From NCBI RefSeq assembly GCF_014637175.1, contig NZ_BMEV01000018.1:1-52549 (forward strand): a stretch of DNA of 52,549 bases, in the 5' to 3' direction. This document shows, one piece after another, positions 44,797-52,549 of the stretch. This stretch comes from Compostibacillus humi (lineage in GTDB: Bacteria > Bacillota > Bacilli > Bacillales > Amphibacillaceae). The stretch's first letter is position 1. Every line of letters starts with the position of its first letter. The notes below the pieces were generated by a model that did not search any database, was not told the DNA's origin, and saw only the letters and a list, made by a program, of their open reading frames with translations. A program made the translations under genes and the position numbers.

Positions 44797-45140
44797 TTGA
44801 ATGATTGTTAATGAGATTGGATAATTACCAGTCTGCTTGGAAGAATGTAAAACAGATTGGATGATTTCTGATTTTCCTGGAAGATTTACTTTTCCTTTGG
44901 ACGATTGTCTATCCGTGTGGACGATTCTTATCTTTTAAAGGAAGATTCTTTTGCATTTTCGGACGATTCTTCCGTGTTTTTGGAAGATAACCCGTTCGGC
45001 CGGCTGATATCCTGACCGATTGGACGATTCAACACTGTTTTGGAAGATTGATAAAGCCTTGTTTCAGGCGATTTGGAAAAAAACCAAGCTCTTTGGAAAA
45101 ATTCCGTTACTTTAGGAAGAAATCCCAGTCTTTTGGTTGA
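44797..45140 (+). repeat. 20-nt keyword array 3 (TTGGACGATT / TTGGAAGATT)
   Basis: TTGGA-GATT-type words start at 44797, 44817, 44837, 44857, 44877, 44897, 44917, 44938, 44959, 44980, 45000, 45020 and 45040, then, after one break (a partial word at 45065), at 45073, 45093, 45113 and 45133. Spacing is almost always exactly 20 or 21 nt. The bases between words are not conserved. It lies in the gap upstream of the zinc-ribbon gene, which is on the minus strand. Confidence 0.9.
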
Positions 45141-45556
45141 TTTTATCGAAACTCTTTATTAGGTTTTGACAAGATTCGACAAAAAAGGAGAAAAGATATC
45201 CTAATTATACTAGAAATTAGGTAAGAATAATTTAATTTTGCATAAAAAATATAAAAATTTAATAAGGGGGATGTTGGAATCCGTTTTATGACAAAATAAC
45301 TAATAATAAAATCAACCGTCATGTGGACGGCTTTTTTGTTTTATTGACCACAATCGTGATGATTCGTGTTAATATTGCTGCGAAAGCTATGCAAAATTCA
45401 ATAATGGCTTCATATGTCGTCATCATACCGTCATCCATTTTAAGCGGGGTTGATGTACTGTGATAAACCTATTTACAATTATGTTTGCAAAAGTTGGTAA
45501 CATTCAAAAACAATGAAGTTTTGTGAAGGGGGGATTTATGCGGTTATGTAATTTGT
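45141..45556. other. Gene-free stretch with a plus-strand terminator
   Basis: AT-rich. A weak hairpin (CCTAAT/ATTAGG) and GGGGGATG followed by a six-codon frame precede the terminator CCGTC/GACGG plus TTTTTT at 45316-45338. This could end a short plus-strand transcript, but I see no gene that would use it. Confidence 0.5.
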
Positions 45557-45898
45557 TTATCTATATCTAAAAATTTGAAGATACTCCAAGCCTGCTCTCA
45601 TTAGCAAATCCAATCCAAGTAATCCGTTAATATCTTCATACCCGAAATCATTAAAATCTGCTTCCAAATTTTTAGCAATAAATTGATTCACTTGAATTTG
45701 ATCGACACGTTTTCTAAAAGCATGTTCTTTTCCACCAACTCCAAAATAAGTCACCATTCTATCATGTGAATCAACTTGTATACCAATATCTTCTACAGCA
45801 TCCTGCAAAATAAGTGTCCTAGCTGCCCCAGTATCTACTACCATAGCTTTTTCCATTAAACGACAGAATGATATTCGGCGATTATACTTGATTTTCAT
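45557..45898 (-). CDS. Retropepsin-like aspartic protease
   Basis: 113 aa. The catalytic motif is VVDTGAARTLI (about residues 20-30), followed by GIQVDS, a flap-like YFGVGGKEHAF, and the C-terminal NGLLGLDLLMRAG (the hydrophobic Gly-Leu-Asp pattern after the second strand set). Such proteins act as homodimers. Compared with related proteins as I recall them, the part between the first strand and the DTG is about ten residues short, so this copy may be impaired. It overlaps the preceding gene by 17 nt. Confidence 0.75.
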   Translation of the reverse strand: MKIKYNRRISFCRLMEKAMVVDTGAARTLILQDAVEDIGIQVDSHDRMVTYFGVGGKEHAFRKRVDQIQVNQFIAKNLEADFNDFGYEDINGLLGLDLLMRAGLEYLQIFRYR

Positions 45899-46142
45899 AG
45901 TAATCGATTCTCCTTAAACCTACATCTTGCCGAATTTCAAGGACGATCTCTTCATTTGCGGTGTGATAAACCAATTCATCGCCTTTCGCTTTCAACAATT
46001 CCTTCGTAGCTAGTTCATCTGGTATTGATTTGATTACAGCCACTTCATCAATAAATTCCCGATTGTCATTTATATGCGACGAAAGTACTTTTAGTTTGAC
46101 AAATCGATTTGGGTACATTCTTCTGACTTCGGACCAGTTCAT
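45882..46142 (-). CDS. Partner protein of the retropepsin-like protease
   Basis: 86 aa. The start MNWSEVRRMYPNRFVKLKVLSS and the region LATKELLKAKGDELVYHTANEE match the pattern of small proteins that precede retropepsin-like genes in other bacteria. The ATG has AAAGGAG upstream, and the 3' end overlaps the protease gene by 17 nt, so the two are co-expressed. No biochemical role is known to me; it could be a substrate, inhibitor or antitoxin-like partner. Confidence 0.6.
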   Translation of the reverse strand: MNWSEVRRMYPNRFVKLKVLSSHINDNREFIDEVAVIKSIPDELATKELLKAKGDELVYHTANEEIVLEIRQDVGLRRIDYYENQV

Positions 46143-46325
46143 TAGGTCTGATTCTCCTTTCTTCTCAATAAATGAATGTACAGTTTATGTTTATTTGATC
46201 AATAAACTTTTAAATATCCTTTGTTTTAATACGTTGTCACTCCTTTTATTAATTTAGGAATACCGCGAAGATTTACAACACGAGAAGTGCATTTCAGTAA
46301 TTCATGTTTCTTTAGACGTCCCAAC

Positions 46326-46901
46326 CTATGAAAAAATTTTCTTTCCTTCGAGCTTTAAACCGTTAAACAAAATGGATTCAATTGTATCTTCCGCTGAAAA
46401 GAAATCGGGTTTTCCATACAGTTCATTTTCACCTAAATGATACAACTCCACCAGCTCGTTCTGGGGATCAACTATCCAATATTCCTTCACCAAAGCCTCT
46501 TCATACAAATTACGCTTCGTCAATTTATCCATTTTTGCACTCGATGGGGACAGAATTTCGATTATTAAATCCGGAGATCCTGCACAGCCTTTTTCGTCCA
46601 ATTTGCGTTTATCGCAAATGACGGAAAGATCAGGCTGGACAACATGATAAACTTCTTCATCTGCTTTCCCTTCTGAAAAAAGCCGCACGTCAAAAGGGGC
46701 CGCAAACACTTCACATTTTTTCTCCTTGAAAAAGTCCATCAGCAAATAGGATAAGTTCATGGAAACTTGCTGATGCTTTGTCGAAGGTGCAGGAGTCATA
46801 TTGTACGGAACCCCATCAATGATTTCCAATCGTTCCTCGTCGGTCAAATTAAGATAATCCGAATAAGAAAGCCTTTTATCAAATGATTTTGGAATGTTCA
46901 A
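46326..46901 (-). CDS. Uma2 (DUF820) family putative endonuclease
   Basis: 191 aa from TTG at 46901, which has AAGGAGGG at the right distance; frames open further upstream lack one. The PD-(D/E)XK core is visible: RLEIIDGVPYNMTPAPSTKHQ, the catalytic-type QPDLSVICDKRK, GSPDLIIEILSPSSAKMD, and KEYWIVDPQNELVEL. Uma2 proteins are frequent, often multi-copy, in Bacillales and cyanobacteria; their cellular role is unclear. It is a single gene in the accessory stretch. Confidence 0.88.
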   Translation of the reverse strand: MNIPKSFDKRLSYSDYLNLTDEERLEIIDGVPYNMTPAPSTKHQQVSMNLSYLLMDFFKEKKCEVFAAPFDVRLFSEGKADEEVYHVVQPDLSVICDKRKLDEKGCAGSPDLIIEILSPSSAKMDKLTKRNLYEEALVKEYWIVDPQNELVELYHLGENELYGKPDFFSAEDTIESILFNGLKLEGKKIFS

Positions 46902-47055
46902 AGAATCTCCCTCCTTCATAAACAGCAAGCTATACGGACAGTTCCTTTATTTCATTATATTGTAATGCATTTCATATTGAAATGCATTACATGTAAAAAT
47001 TCTATAGCAGAAGGAACTAGCAGCTGAGGCATCCTTAATGGTTTGGTCAAAAAGA

Positions 47056-47088
47056 AAACCAACTTGACGATTGCATGCAAGTTGGTTT
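47056..47088. terminator. Bidirectional hairpin
   Basis: AAACCAACTTG pairs with CAAGTTGGTTT. It is followed by TTTATTT on the plus side and preceded by AAAAAGA, which reads TCTTTTT on the minus side. It directly follows the DarG fragment. Confidence 0.75.
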
Positions 47089-47091
47089 TAT

Positions 47092-47310
47092 TTAAACTGT
47101 GACATTATTCAGATGTTTCAAAGCTACTTTAATGTGTTTTTCTTTAAATATCTTTCTCTTCCGTTCATTCCAGTTATGAACTTCTTCTATAACGCTTTGG
47201 AGATTATTTTTAATTTCAGGTTTTGAATGAATCACCGCGTGGATGGTTGACAATAACTCAAGGCCATAGGGAGTTTCATATCCTTCAATGATTTCCCGTA
47301 CTTTCTGCAA
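47092..47310 (-). pseudogene. Orphan DarG C-terminal fragment
   Basis: The 72-residue frame has the phrases EIIEGYETPYGLELLSTIHAV and VIEEVHNWNERKRKIF, which I recognise as the C-terminal end of DarG, the DNA ADP-ribosylglycohydrolase antitoxin of the DarTG system. The frame remains open upstream to about 47333, with no start or ribosome site. The N-terminal macrodomain and the DarT toxin are absent from the window. It looks like the remnant of a deleted toxin-antitoxin pair. Confidence 0.6.
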
Positions 47311-47477
47311 ATGTTTGGAAGCTTCAATATCGTTTTCTGCTTGACTTCAACATTTCATCTTTAACCGTGCATTTTTATTTTTCTGCGCTAGGTTCCTTTG
47401 CCCATATTCGTTCTAATGATACGGTAAAAGCTTAGAAACAATGGAAAATGAAGACCGTTCCTATCAGAAAATAATAA

Positions 47478-47516
47478 AATCCCTCATATTCAGTTTTGCA
47501 GTCCATATGAGGGATT
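47478..47516 (-). terminator. Terminator of the bceAB operon
   Basis: AATCCCTCATAT pairs with ATATGAGGGATT (12 bp), followed by TTATTATTTT on the minus strand, 40 nt after the stop codon. Confidence 0.88.
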
Positions 47517-47556
47517 GTTCTCCAAAGTCGCTCCATGATACGAGAAACTTTTACCT

Positions 47557-49479
47557 CTAGTTATTCACCGTATTTTTCACGGTCGTGAGGGTTAAAAAGT
47601 AATAACCAAGATAGATGATAAAATACACCAGCGTTGTTACAACAATTGGAACCGTTAAGTCCGTTCCGATTAATACGGAAAAAATATTCGAAGCAATTTG
47701 TAAAATGACTAAACCATGCACAACACCAATAATCAGAGGCAATCCAAACACAAAAATCATTTGCTTTCTTATGATCGCATTAACTTCTTTTCTGCTCACG
47801 CCAATTTTGCGTAAAATTTCATACCGGCCTCGGTCCTCGTGGGCTTCGGTTATTTGTTTAAAATAGATAATGCTTCCCGTTGCTGCCAGAAAAACAAGCC
47901 CTAAAAATCCCAGAATAAACAGGTTTAATCCGCCTGATTCCAGCCCTTCTCGATAAACATCGTAATAGGTGGTTAGATGCATCTCTTCACTTGCTAAACT
48001 TTGTAATTGAGAGGCCGTATCCTTAGTCGTTTTTTCATCGGCAACTTCATATGCTTTGATCGTTACCGGATTTACGTGTGCCGCGATTTCAGAAAACAGC
48101 TGGTCACTCACGACAATCGTAAAATCCGGATAGCTCCACGGAATTATTCTGTCCTCTGCCATGGAGTGAAACGTTAAATCCAGTTCTTTATTTGGCAATT
48201 GTACGGTAACGGTATGTCCTTTATAATTATCGGAAGTATATTCCGTTAAAAGCGGCTGAATGCCAAGCGTTTGTTTGTCCGTAAGCTGAATATTGCACTC
48301 CTTGCCCAATATTTCTAATGCTTCGTGATACGTATGTTCCGATACGATTTTAATCGGTCCGTTTTCTAAATAATCCTGCAGAATCGGGCTTGTAACTTCC
48401 CCGCTTGCGATAATAACCGGGATATCGATTTGCCCGATCACCGCGTGTTCGGTATCTGATTGAATGACATCTTCTATTTCCCTGTCGGTCGAATCACTTG
48501 CTGAAATATGCATATAGCTGAAAGGTGCTGCTTTTTCTGCCTGTTTTTCATTCGTATAATAGAAACTATAGCCGACGGATATTGCACTTACCGTAACGGC
48601 ACTGAGCAACGCGATGATGGTAAGGGTGCGGGCATTGCCATTAATCCGGTAAATGAGTTGCGAGATTCCAACTAAATTTGTTCCCTTATAATAACTCGAC
48701 TTTCTATTCTGTATCCGTCGCAATATATAAACCGTTAGAAAACGAAACAGCAAATAGGTGCCTGCAACGATACTGATTAAAAACAAAACAAGATTAGTAA
48801 GCACTTGCAGATTTTCAGTTGGCGGTTCAAAGCCAAGCCAATAACTGAAGCCGATGAAAATAATGGAAGCTATTGCCGCGATAAAAGATTGTTTAGGAAC
48901 TTTTTCTCCTTCCTTTTCTGCCCGAAATAACTCAATTAATTTAAAACGATAGATTAAACGGTAAGCTTGAAAGGAAGTAACTAAAGAGATAATCAGAAAA
49001 ACGATAAGCGTATTTATGATTGCTTCCACAGATAGGCCAAAACTGACTTCAACCGGCGCATCCAAGAGCTTAAGCACCATCATCGTAAACAGTTTCGATA
49101 AAATCGTTCCAACGATAATCCCGATAAGAACCGCAATGCCGCCCATGAAGATATTTTCATAAAAAAGCATTCTGCCGATCGTTTTTTTCTTTAAACCTAA
49201 AAGGGAATATAATCCCACTTCTTTCTTTCGTTTTTTTGTAAAAAATGAATTCGAGTAGAAAATAAATATGGATACAAATAATATGAGCACTGCAGAACCT
49301 GCAATAAAGATATTCAATATACTGTCTGAAGATTCAATCGCATTTTGTACTTCCGGGCTGTATTGCAACGACACAAATGTATAGTAAATTACGACACTGA
49401 AGATCATGGATATAAAATATAGCAGATAATTTTTAAAGTTCCCGATTATATTTTTCTTCGCCAAACTAAATAGTGTCAC
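47557..49479 (-). CDS. bceB: Bce-type ABC transporter permease
   Basis: 640 aa, the FtsX-like layout of BceB proteins: four N-terminal membrane segments, two more in the middle (VLTNLVLFLISIVAGTYLLFRFL), a seventh near residue 285, an extracellular domain of about 200 residues (about 310-510), and three final segments. SLLGLKKKTIGRMLFYENIF and IGVSRKEVNAIIRKQ are the characteristic cytoplasmic loops. The big extracellular domain is thought to hold the peptide antibiotic or its lipid complex and to pass the signal to the kinase. The start overlaps bceA by 14 nt. Confidence 0.93.
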   Translation of the reverse strand: MTLFSLAKKNIIGNFKNYLLYFISMIFSVVIYYTFVSLQYSPEVQNAIESSDSILNIFIAGSAVLILFVSIFIFYSNSFFTKKRKKEVGLYSLLGLKKKTIGRMLFYENIFMGGIAVLIGIIVGTILSKLFTMMVLKLLDAPVEVSFGLSVEAIINTLIVFLIISLVTSFQAYRLIYRFKLIELFRAEKEGEKVPKQSFIAAIASIIFIGFSYWLGFEPPTENLQVLTNLVLFLISIVAGTYLLFRFLTVYILRRIQNRKSSYYKGTNLVGISQLIYRINGNARTLTIIALLSAVTVSAISVGYSFYYTNEKQAEKAAPFSYMHISASDSTDREIEDVIQSDTEHAVIGQIDIPVIIASGEVTSPILQDYLENGPIKIVSEHTYHEALEILGKECNIQLTDKQTLGIQPLLTEYTSDNYKGHTVTVQLPNKELDLTFHSMAEDRIIPWSYPDFTIVVSDQLFSEIAAHVNPVTIKAYEVADEKTTKDTASQLQSLASEEMHLTTYYDVYREGLESGGLNLFILGFLGLVFLAATGSIIYFKQITEAHEDRGRYEILRKIGVSRKEVNAIIRKQMIFVFGLPLIIGVVHGLVILQIASNIFSVLIGTDLTVPIVVTTLVYFIIYLGYYFLTLTTVKNTVNN

Positions 49480-50233
49480 TTAGGCCACCTCCAAGTGCTG
49501 ACAGTACATCTAGAACTTTCTGGAAAAATTCTTTCCGTGTTCTCTTTCCTTTCACAAGTTCTGTAAATAATTTGCCGTCTTTAATGAAAATCACACGATC
49601 ACAGTAGCTCGCAGCGAAGGCATCATGGGTGACGAGAAGGATCGTTGCCCGGTCTGCTTCACTTAAATCTTTTAAGCTTTCCAATAAATCGGTTGCTGAT
49701 TTTGAATCCAATGCCCCCGTTGGTTCATCCGCTAAAAGCAAGCTCGGCTTCGTTATAATAGCGCGGGCTGCGGCAGTACGCTGCTTTTGACCGCCAGAAA
49801 TTTGATAAGGATACTTCGTTAATATTTGATGGATTCCAAAGGTTTTTGCTACTTTGTTGACCCTTTCCTCTAATTCGTTCACACTCACTTTGGCTAAGGC
49901 TAAAGGCAAGATGATATTTTCTTTCACCGTTAATGTATCGAGCAAATTATAATCTTGAAAAATAAAACCAAGCTTATCGCGGCGGAAGGCTGCCAGCTGC
50001 TCCTCATTCATATTTACAATGTTTGTTCCATCAATATAAATATCACCTGAAGTTGGCTGGTCGATTGTTGCTAAAATATTTAGAAGTGTTGATTTTCCAG
50101 CACCAGAAGGCCCCATCACACCGACAAATTCACCTTCATATACTTTTACATCAATATGATCTAATGCAGTAAATACATTTCCCTTTGTTCCGTATACTTT
50201 TTTTACGTTTTTTGCATCTACAACAATATTCAT
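49466..50233 (-). CDS. bceA: Bce-type ABC transporter ATP-binding protein
   Basis: 255 aa. Walker A GPSGAGKSTLL (about residue 42), Q-loop FQDYNLLDTL, signature SGGQKQR, Walker B SLLLADEPTGALD, and the H-loop LLVTHDAF are all present. The GPSGAG, DEPTGALDSKSA form is typical of the MacB/BceA family. With the permease it removes or frees cell-wall targets from peptide antibiotics such as bacitracin or lantibiotics. The ATG has ATGGAGGATGG upstream. Confidence 0.95.
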   Translation of the reverse strand: MNIVVDAKNVKKVYGTKGNVFTALDHIDVKVYEGEFVGVMGPSGAGKSTLLNILATIDQPTSGDIYIDGTNIVNMNEEQLAAFRRDKLGFIFQDYNLLDTLTVKENIILPLALAKVSVNELEERVNKVAKTFGIHQILTKYPYQISGGQKQRTAAARAIITKPSLLLADEPTGALDSKSATDLLESLKDLSEADRATILLVTHDAFAASYCDRVIFIKDGKLFTELVKGKRTRKEFFQKVLDVLSALGGGLSDTI

Positions 50234-50293
50234 TGCGTTCCATCCTCCATATGAATCATTATGTTTTTATTCTATCGGAAGTTACTATGATTT

Positions 50294-50323
50294 AACCTTA
50301 CAGGTTGAGCCTTGAACCTTACA
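50294..50323. promoter_or_regulatory. Candidate binding site of the BceR-like regulator
   Basis: AACCTTACA occurs twice as a direct repeat at 50294-50302 and 50315-50323, exactly 21 bp apart, in the divergent gap between bceA and bceR. Two half-sites on the same helix face two turns apart fit an OmpR-family dimer array and place control of both operons here. Confidence 0.6.
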
Positions 50324-50436
50324 TTTTTGAAAGAATGGTACAAAAACATGAACGAAAATACTAATATTAGATTGAGGAATGATTTCTTATACAAATAATG
50401 TCATACTGTTACTAACAAATTGATGGAGTGTCCACA

Positions 50437-51108
50437 ATGAAAGTTTTGATTGTTGAAGATGACCAGGCAATAAGAGAGCTGTTAGCAGAATCCCTGAAAA
50501 AATGGAATTTTGAGGTCGCAGCGTTAAAGTCATTTGAAAATGTATTGGAAGATTTTTTGCATGAGCAGCCGGCTATTATATTGCTGGATATTAACTTGCC
50601 ATTATTTGACGGATTTTATTGGTGCAATAAAATTAGAGAAGTATCGCAAGTTCCGATTATTTTTATTTCTTCCCGGGAGTCCCATATGGATATGATTATG
50701 GCTATGAACATGGGCGGCGATGATTTTATTCAGAAACCATTCGATACAGAAGTGCTTATCGCAAAAATCAGAGCCCTCCTGCGGCGTTCCTACTCCTATA
50801 CTGAAACACAGACAAACGTACTGGAACATCAAGGGGTTATTTTAAATTTGAATGATTTAAAAGTATATTATGAGGAAAAAAAGATTGAGCTGACAAAAAC
50901 AGAATTTGTCATTCTGCATCTATTAATGAAAAATGCAGGAAGTATTGTGAGCCGGAATAAAATAATGCGTACCCTTTGGAAACATGAACAATTCATTGAC
51001 AATAATACGCTATCCGTGAATATTACCCGCTTACGAAAAAAATTATCGCAATTGGGGATTGAAAACTTCATTACGACGAAAAAAGGAGAAGGCTATTTCA
51101 TAAAATGA
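50437..51108 (+). CDS. bceR: OmpR-family response regulator (BceR-like)
   Basis: 223 aa from ATG at 50437 with GATGGAGTG upstream; an in-frame GTG at 50428 overlaps that site. It has a receiver domain with phospho-acceptor Asp in IILLDINLP (about residue 51), a Lys in FIQKPFDTE, and a C-terminal winged helix (KIELTKTEFVILHLLMKNAG and RLRKKL, then TKKGEGYFIK). The short kinase, co-transcribed with a 4-nt overlap, and the divergent BceAB-like transporter identify the module. Confidence 0.92.
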   Translation: MKVLIVEDDQAIRELLAESLKKWNFEVAALKSFENVLEDFLHEQPAIILLDINLPLFDGFYWCNKIREVSQVPIIFISSRESHMDMIMAMNMGGDDFIQKPFDTEVLIAKIRALLRRSYSYTETQTNVLEHQGVILNLNDLKVYYEEKKIELTKTEFVILHLLMKNAGSIVSRNKIMRTLWKHEQFIDNNTLSVNITRLRKKLSQLGIENFITTKKGEGYFIK

Positions 51109-52133
51109 ATTTCCTAAAATATGTAAAAGATAAGCGTTATTTTCTGGTCTTTTATGCCGTAATCATGATTTTTGTTTCTCTAGTCTTATTGTTGAGCGCC
51201 AAACCGCAAGAGGTGTGGAGCAATGTAGTATACATAAATATTAGCTGCCTGTTTTTTGCGATTTTATATATGGTCATCGGGTACTTTTACCGCATGCATT
51301 TTTATAAAAAAATGGAAGAGCTCATTCAAAACCCTCATGAAGATGCACTTTCGTTATTGCCTCAAGCACAGAACCATGAGCAAAAGCTGTATCTGGATCT
51401 TTTTAAAAGAATCATGAGTGAGCAAGACAAACAGTTACAATCGTTATATACCCGGAAAAGAGAACATGAAGAATATATAATGTCATGGGTACATGAAGTA
51501 AAACTGCCCATTACTTCCAGCCGCTTGCTAATGGAAAACTATGAAGGAAAAACAATCGATGAACTTGTGAATAAACTGGAAGACGAACTGGATAAAATCG
51601 AGGATTATGTGGAGCAAGCCCTTTATTACTCCCGGGTCGATTCTTTTGCCAATGATTATTTTATTACCGAGGTGGATGTAGACCAGATTATCAAACATAG
51701 TGTCAAAAAATACTCGAAAATCTTTATTAACAAACAAATTCATTTAACAATGGATTATGACAGCGAAAAAATTGTTCATAGTGATAAAAAATGGCTGGGA
51801 TTTATCATCGACCAACTCATCACGAACGCTTTAAAATATTCAGAAAATGAAGGGAGTATTTCGATCCGTTTTGAACAGGACGGTAACGAAAAACGGCTGA
51901 TAATTCAAGATAATGGCATCGGAATCAAAGCGGAAGATATCAACCGGGTATTTGAAAGAGGTTTTACTGGCACGACGGGAAGGGCTCATTCCAAATCAAC
52001 CGGAATGGGATTGTATCTGGCAAAAAAATTAGCAAATAAGTTAGGCCACGACATATCCATACAATCCGCCGAAGGAGAATTTACCAGGGTTACAGTTCAT
52101 TTTCCGAAAATAAGAAATTACTATCATATCTGA
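51105..52133 (+). CDS. bceS: Intramembrane-sensing histidine kinase (BceS-like)
   Basis: 342 aa. Two N-terminal membrane segments (residues about 12-30 and 37-57) with only a few extracellular residues between them mark an intramembrane-sensing kinase. The HisKA-type His is in MSWVHEVKLPITSSRLL (about residue 129); N box LITNALKYSEN; G boxes DNGIGIK and STGMGLYLAKKL. BceS-type kinases have no ligand-binding domain and read the activity of their transporter, here BceAB encoded divergently. Confidence 0.94.
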   Translation: MNFLKYVKDKRYFLVFYAVIMIFVSLVLLLSAKPQEVWSNVVYINISCLFFAILYMVIGYFYRMHFYKKMEELIQNPHEDALSLLPQAQNHEQKLYLDLFKRIMSEQDKQLQSLYTRKREHEEYIMSWVHEVKLPITSSRLLMENYEGKTIDELVNKLEDELDKIEDYVEQALYYSRVDSFANDYFITEVDVDQIIKHSVKKYSKIFINKQIHLTMDYDSEKIVHSDKKWLGFIIDQLITNALKYSENEGSISIRFEQDGNEKRLIIQDNGIGIKAEDINRVFERGFTGTTGRAHSKSTGMGLYLAKKLANKLGHDISIQSAEGEFTRVTVHFPKIRNYYHI

Positions 52134-52306
52134 TTTTCCGGTTTGAAATATTGTTGTGCCAAGCTTCGGCGCATTATTTTTTTGACAGAAGCCCATCCAA
52201 TGTAAGATTTCGGCTCCGCTTAAACTGTAATATTCAGCTATATTTATATAAAATAATGGTGTAAACAACTATCATTCTATTTATTCTTTAGGACGGAGGT
52301 AAAAAA
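52134..52306. other. Gap between bceS and the yjbQ fragment
   Basis: No gene visible. It is AT-rich, with a possible TTGACA at 52181-52186 on the plus strand that I cannot pair with a good -10. Confidence 0.4.
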
Positions 52307-52405
52307 GTGGAGAAAACATTTCACTTACGCACGACAGAGCACGATCAGATGATTGATATTACGGATACGCTTGAAAGCTGGATTACAGAGGAAGCATTCC
52401 TGTAA
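52307..52405 (+). pseudogene. Truncated YjbQ (UPF0047) gene
   Basis: GTG start with GGAGGT 6 nt upstream. The 32-residue product, MEKTFHLRTTEHDQMIDITD then TLESWITEEAFL and stop, matches the N-terminal strand and first helix of YjbQ/UPF0047 proteins (secondary thiamine-phosphate synthase type), which are about 130-140 aa. The HTTAG core that should follow is absent in all frames up to the window edge, so this is a remnant. Positions 52406-52549 show no gene. Confidence 0.65.
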
Positions 52406-52549
52406 TGAAGATATTTGAGGTTTGACTAAAAAAGCAGGTATGTGTAAAATAGTTCTCGGTGATATTTCTACAAAATCCTAGCCAAAAAGGAAGAGGCACT
52501 CTATCATAAATGTATGCGTACCAGGCAAATACACTTAGAAAGAGGCCTC

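Overview
The window is chromosomal DNA of a low-GC, Gram-positive, motile and biofilm-forming member of the Bacillaceae. The evidence is degS-degU-degV with divergent yvyE as in Bacillus, a tasA/tapA/sipW/sinI/sinR matrix locus, Bacillus-type chemotaxis and motor genes, a Bce-type antibiotic-resistance module, AGGAGG-type ribosome binding sites and frequent TTG/GTG starts. The genus cannot be fixed from the sequence alone.

Layout. 359-4191: degV, degU, degS and divergent yvyE. 4239-6605: a small ORF, a VanZ-like protein, and an ECF sigma factor with its membrane anti-sigma partner. 6743-10915 (minus strand): a complete biofilm-matrix locus reading tasA-like 1, tasA-like 2, tapA, sipW, an LPDTA-anchored surface protein, sinI and sinR. 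The sinI gene is short and starts at GTG/TTG. Divergent from it are a class D sortase, an LCP cell-wall ligase and a PBP3/PBP2a-like transpeptidase (11340-15294). 15481-22041: an IDEAL protein, a P-loop protein, DUF779, an AEC transporter, an acetaldehyde-type dehydrogenase and a CHASE3-GGDEF cyclase.

22176-29379 is a complete type II-A CRISPR-Cas system on the minus strand: compact Cas9 (about 1060 aa), tracrRNA, Cas1, Cas2, long-form Csn2, and an array of 26 repeats whose leader lies in the 3' end of csn2. Its layout and tracrRNA closely resemble the S. thermophilus CRISPR1 / S. aureus Cas9 group.

29593-39354: ydjO, an MFS transporter, an NfrA-like oxidoreductase, and a motility/chemotaxis group (motA, motB, cheX, a Cache-domain receptor, cheA, cheW). 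A sigma-D-type promoter lies in front of cheA-cheW. 40859-47310 is an accessory, decaying region: a membrane protein of unknown function, a group II intron reduced to ribozyme ends plus a maturase fragment, a zinc-ribbon/pseudokinase gene broken by a stop codon and by that intron, a retropepsin-like pair, a Uma2 protein and an orphan DarG C-terminus. 47557-52133 is a Bce-type ABC transporter divergent from its two-component system.

The most unusual signal is in the intergenic DNA. At 39555-40790 and 44797-45140 there are long arrays in which a short keyword recurs every 20-21 nt with very little drift. The keywords differ between arrays (GTTAGAAT/GCTGAAT, GCCGAT, TTGGACGATT/TTGGAAGATT), but the spacing of about two helical turns is the same. 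A weaker minus-strand array with the GCTGA/GCCGA keyword lies at 131-310. I do not recognise these from any described repeat family.
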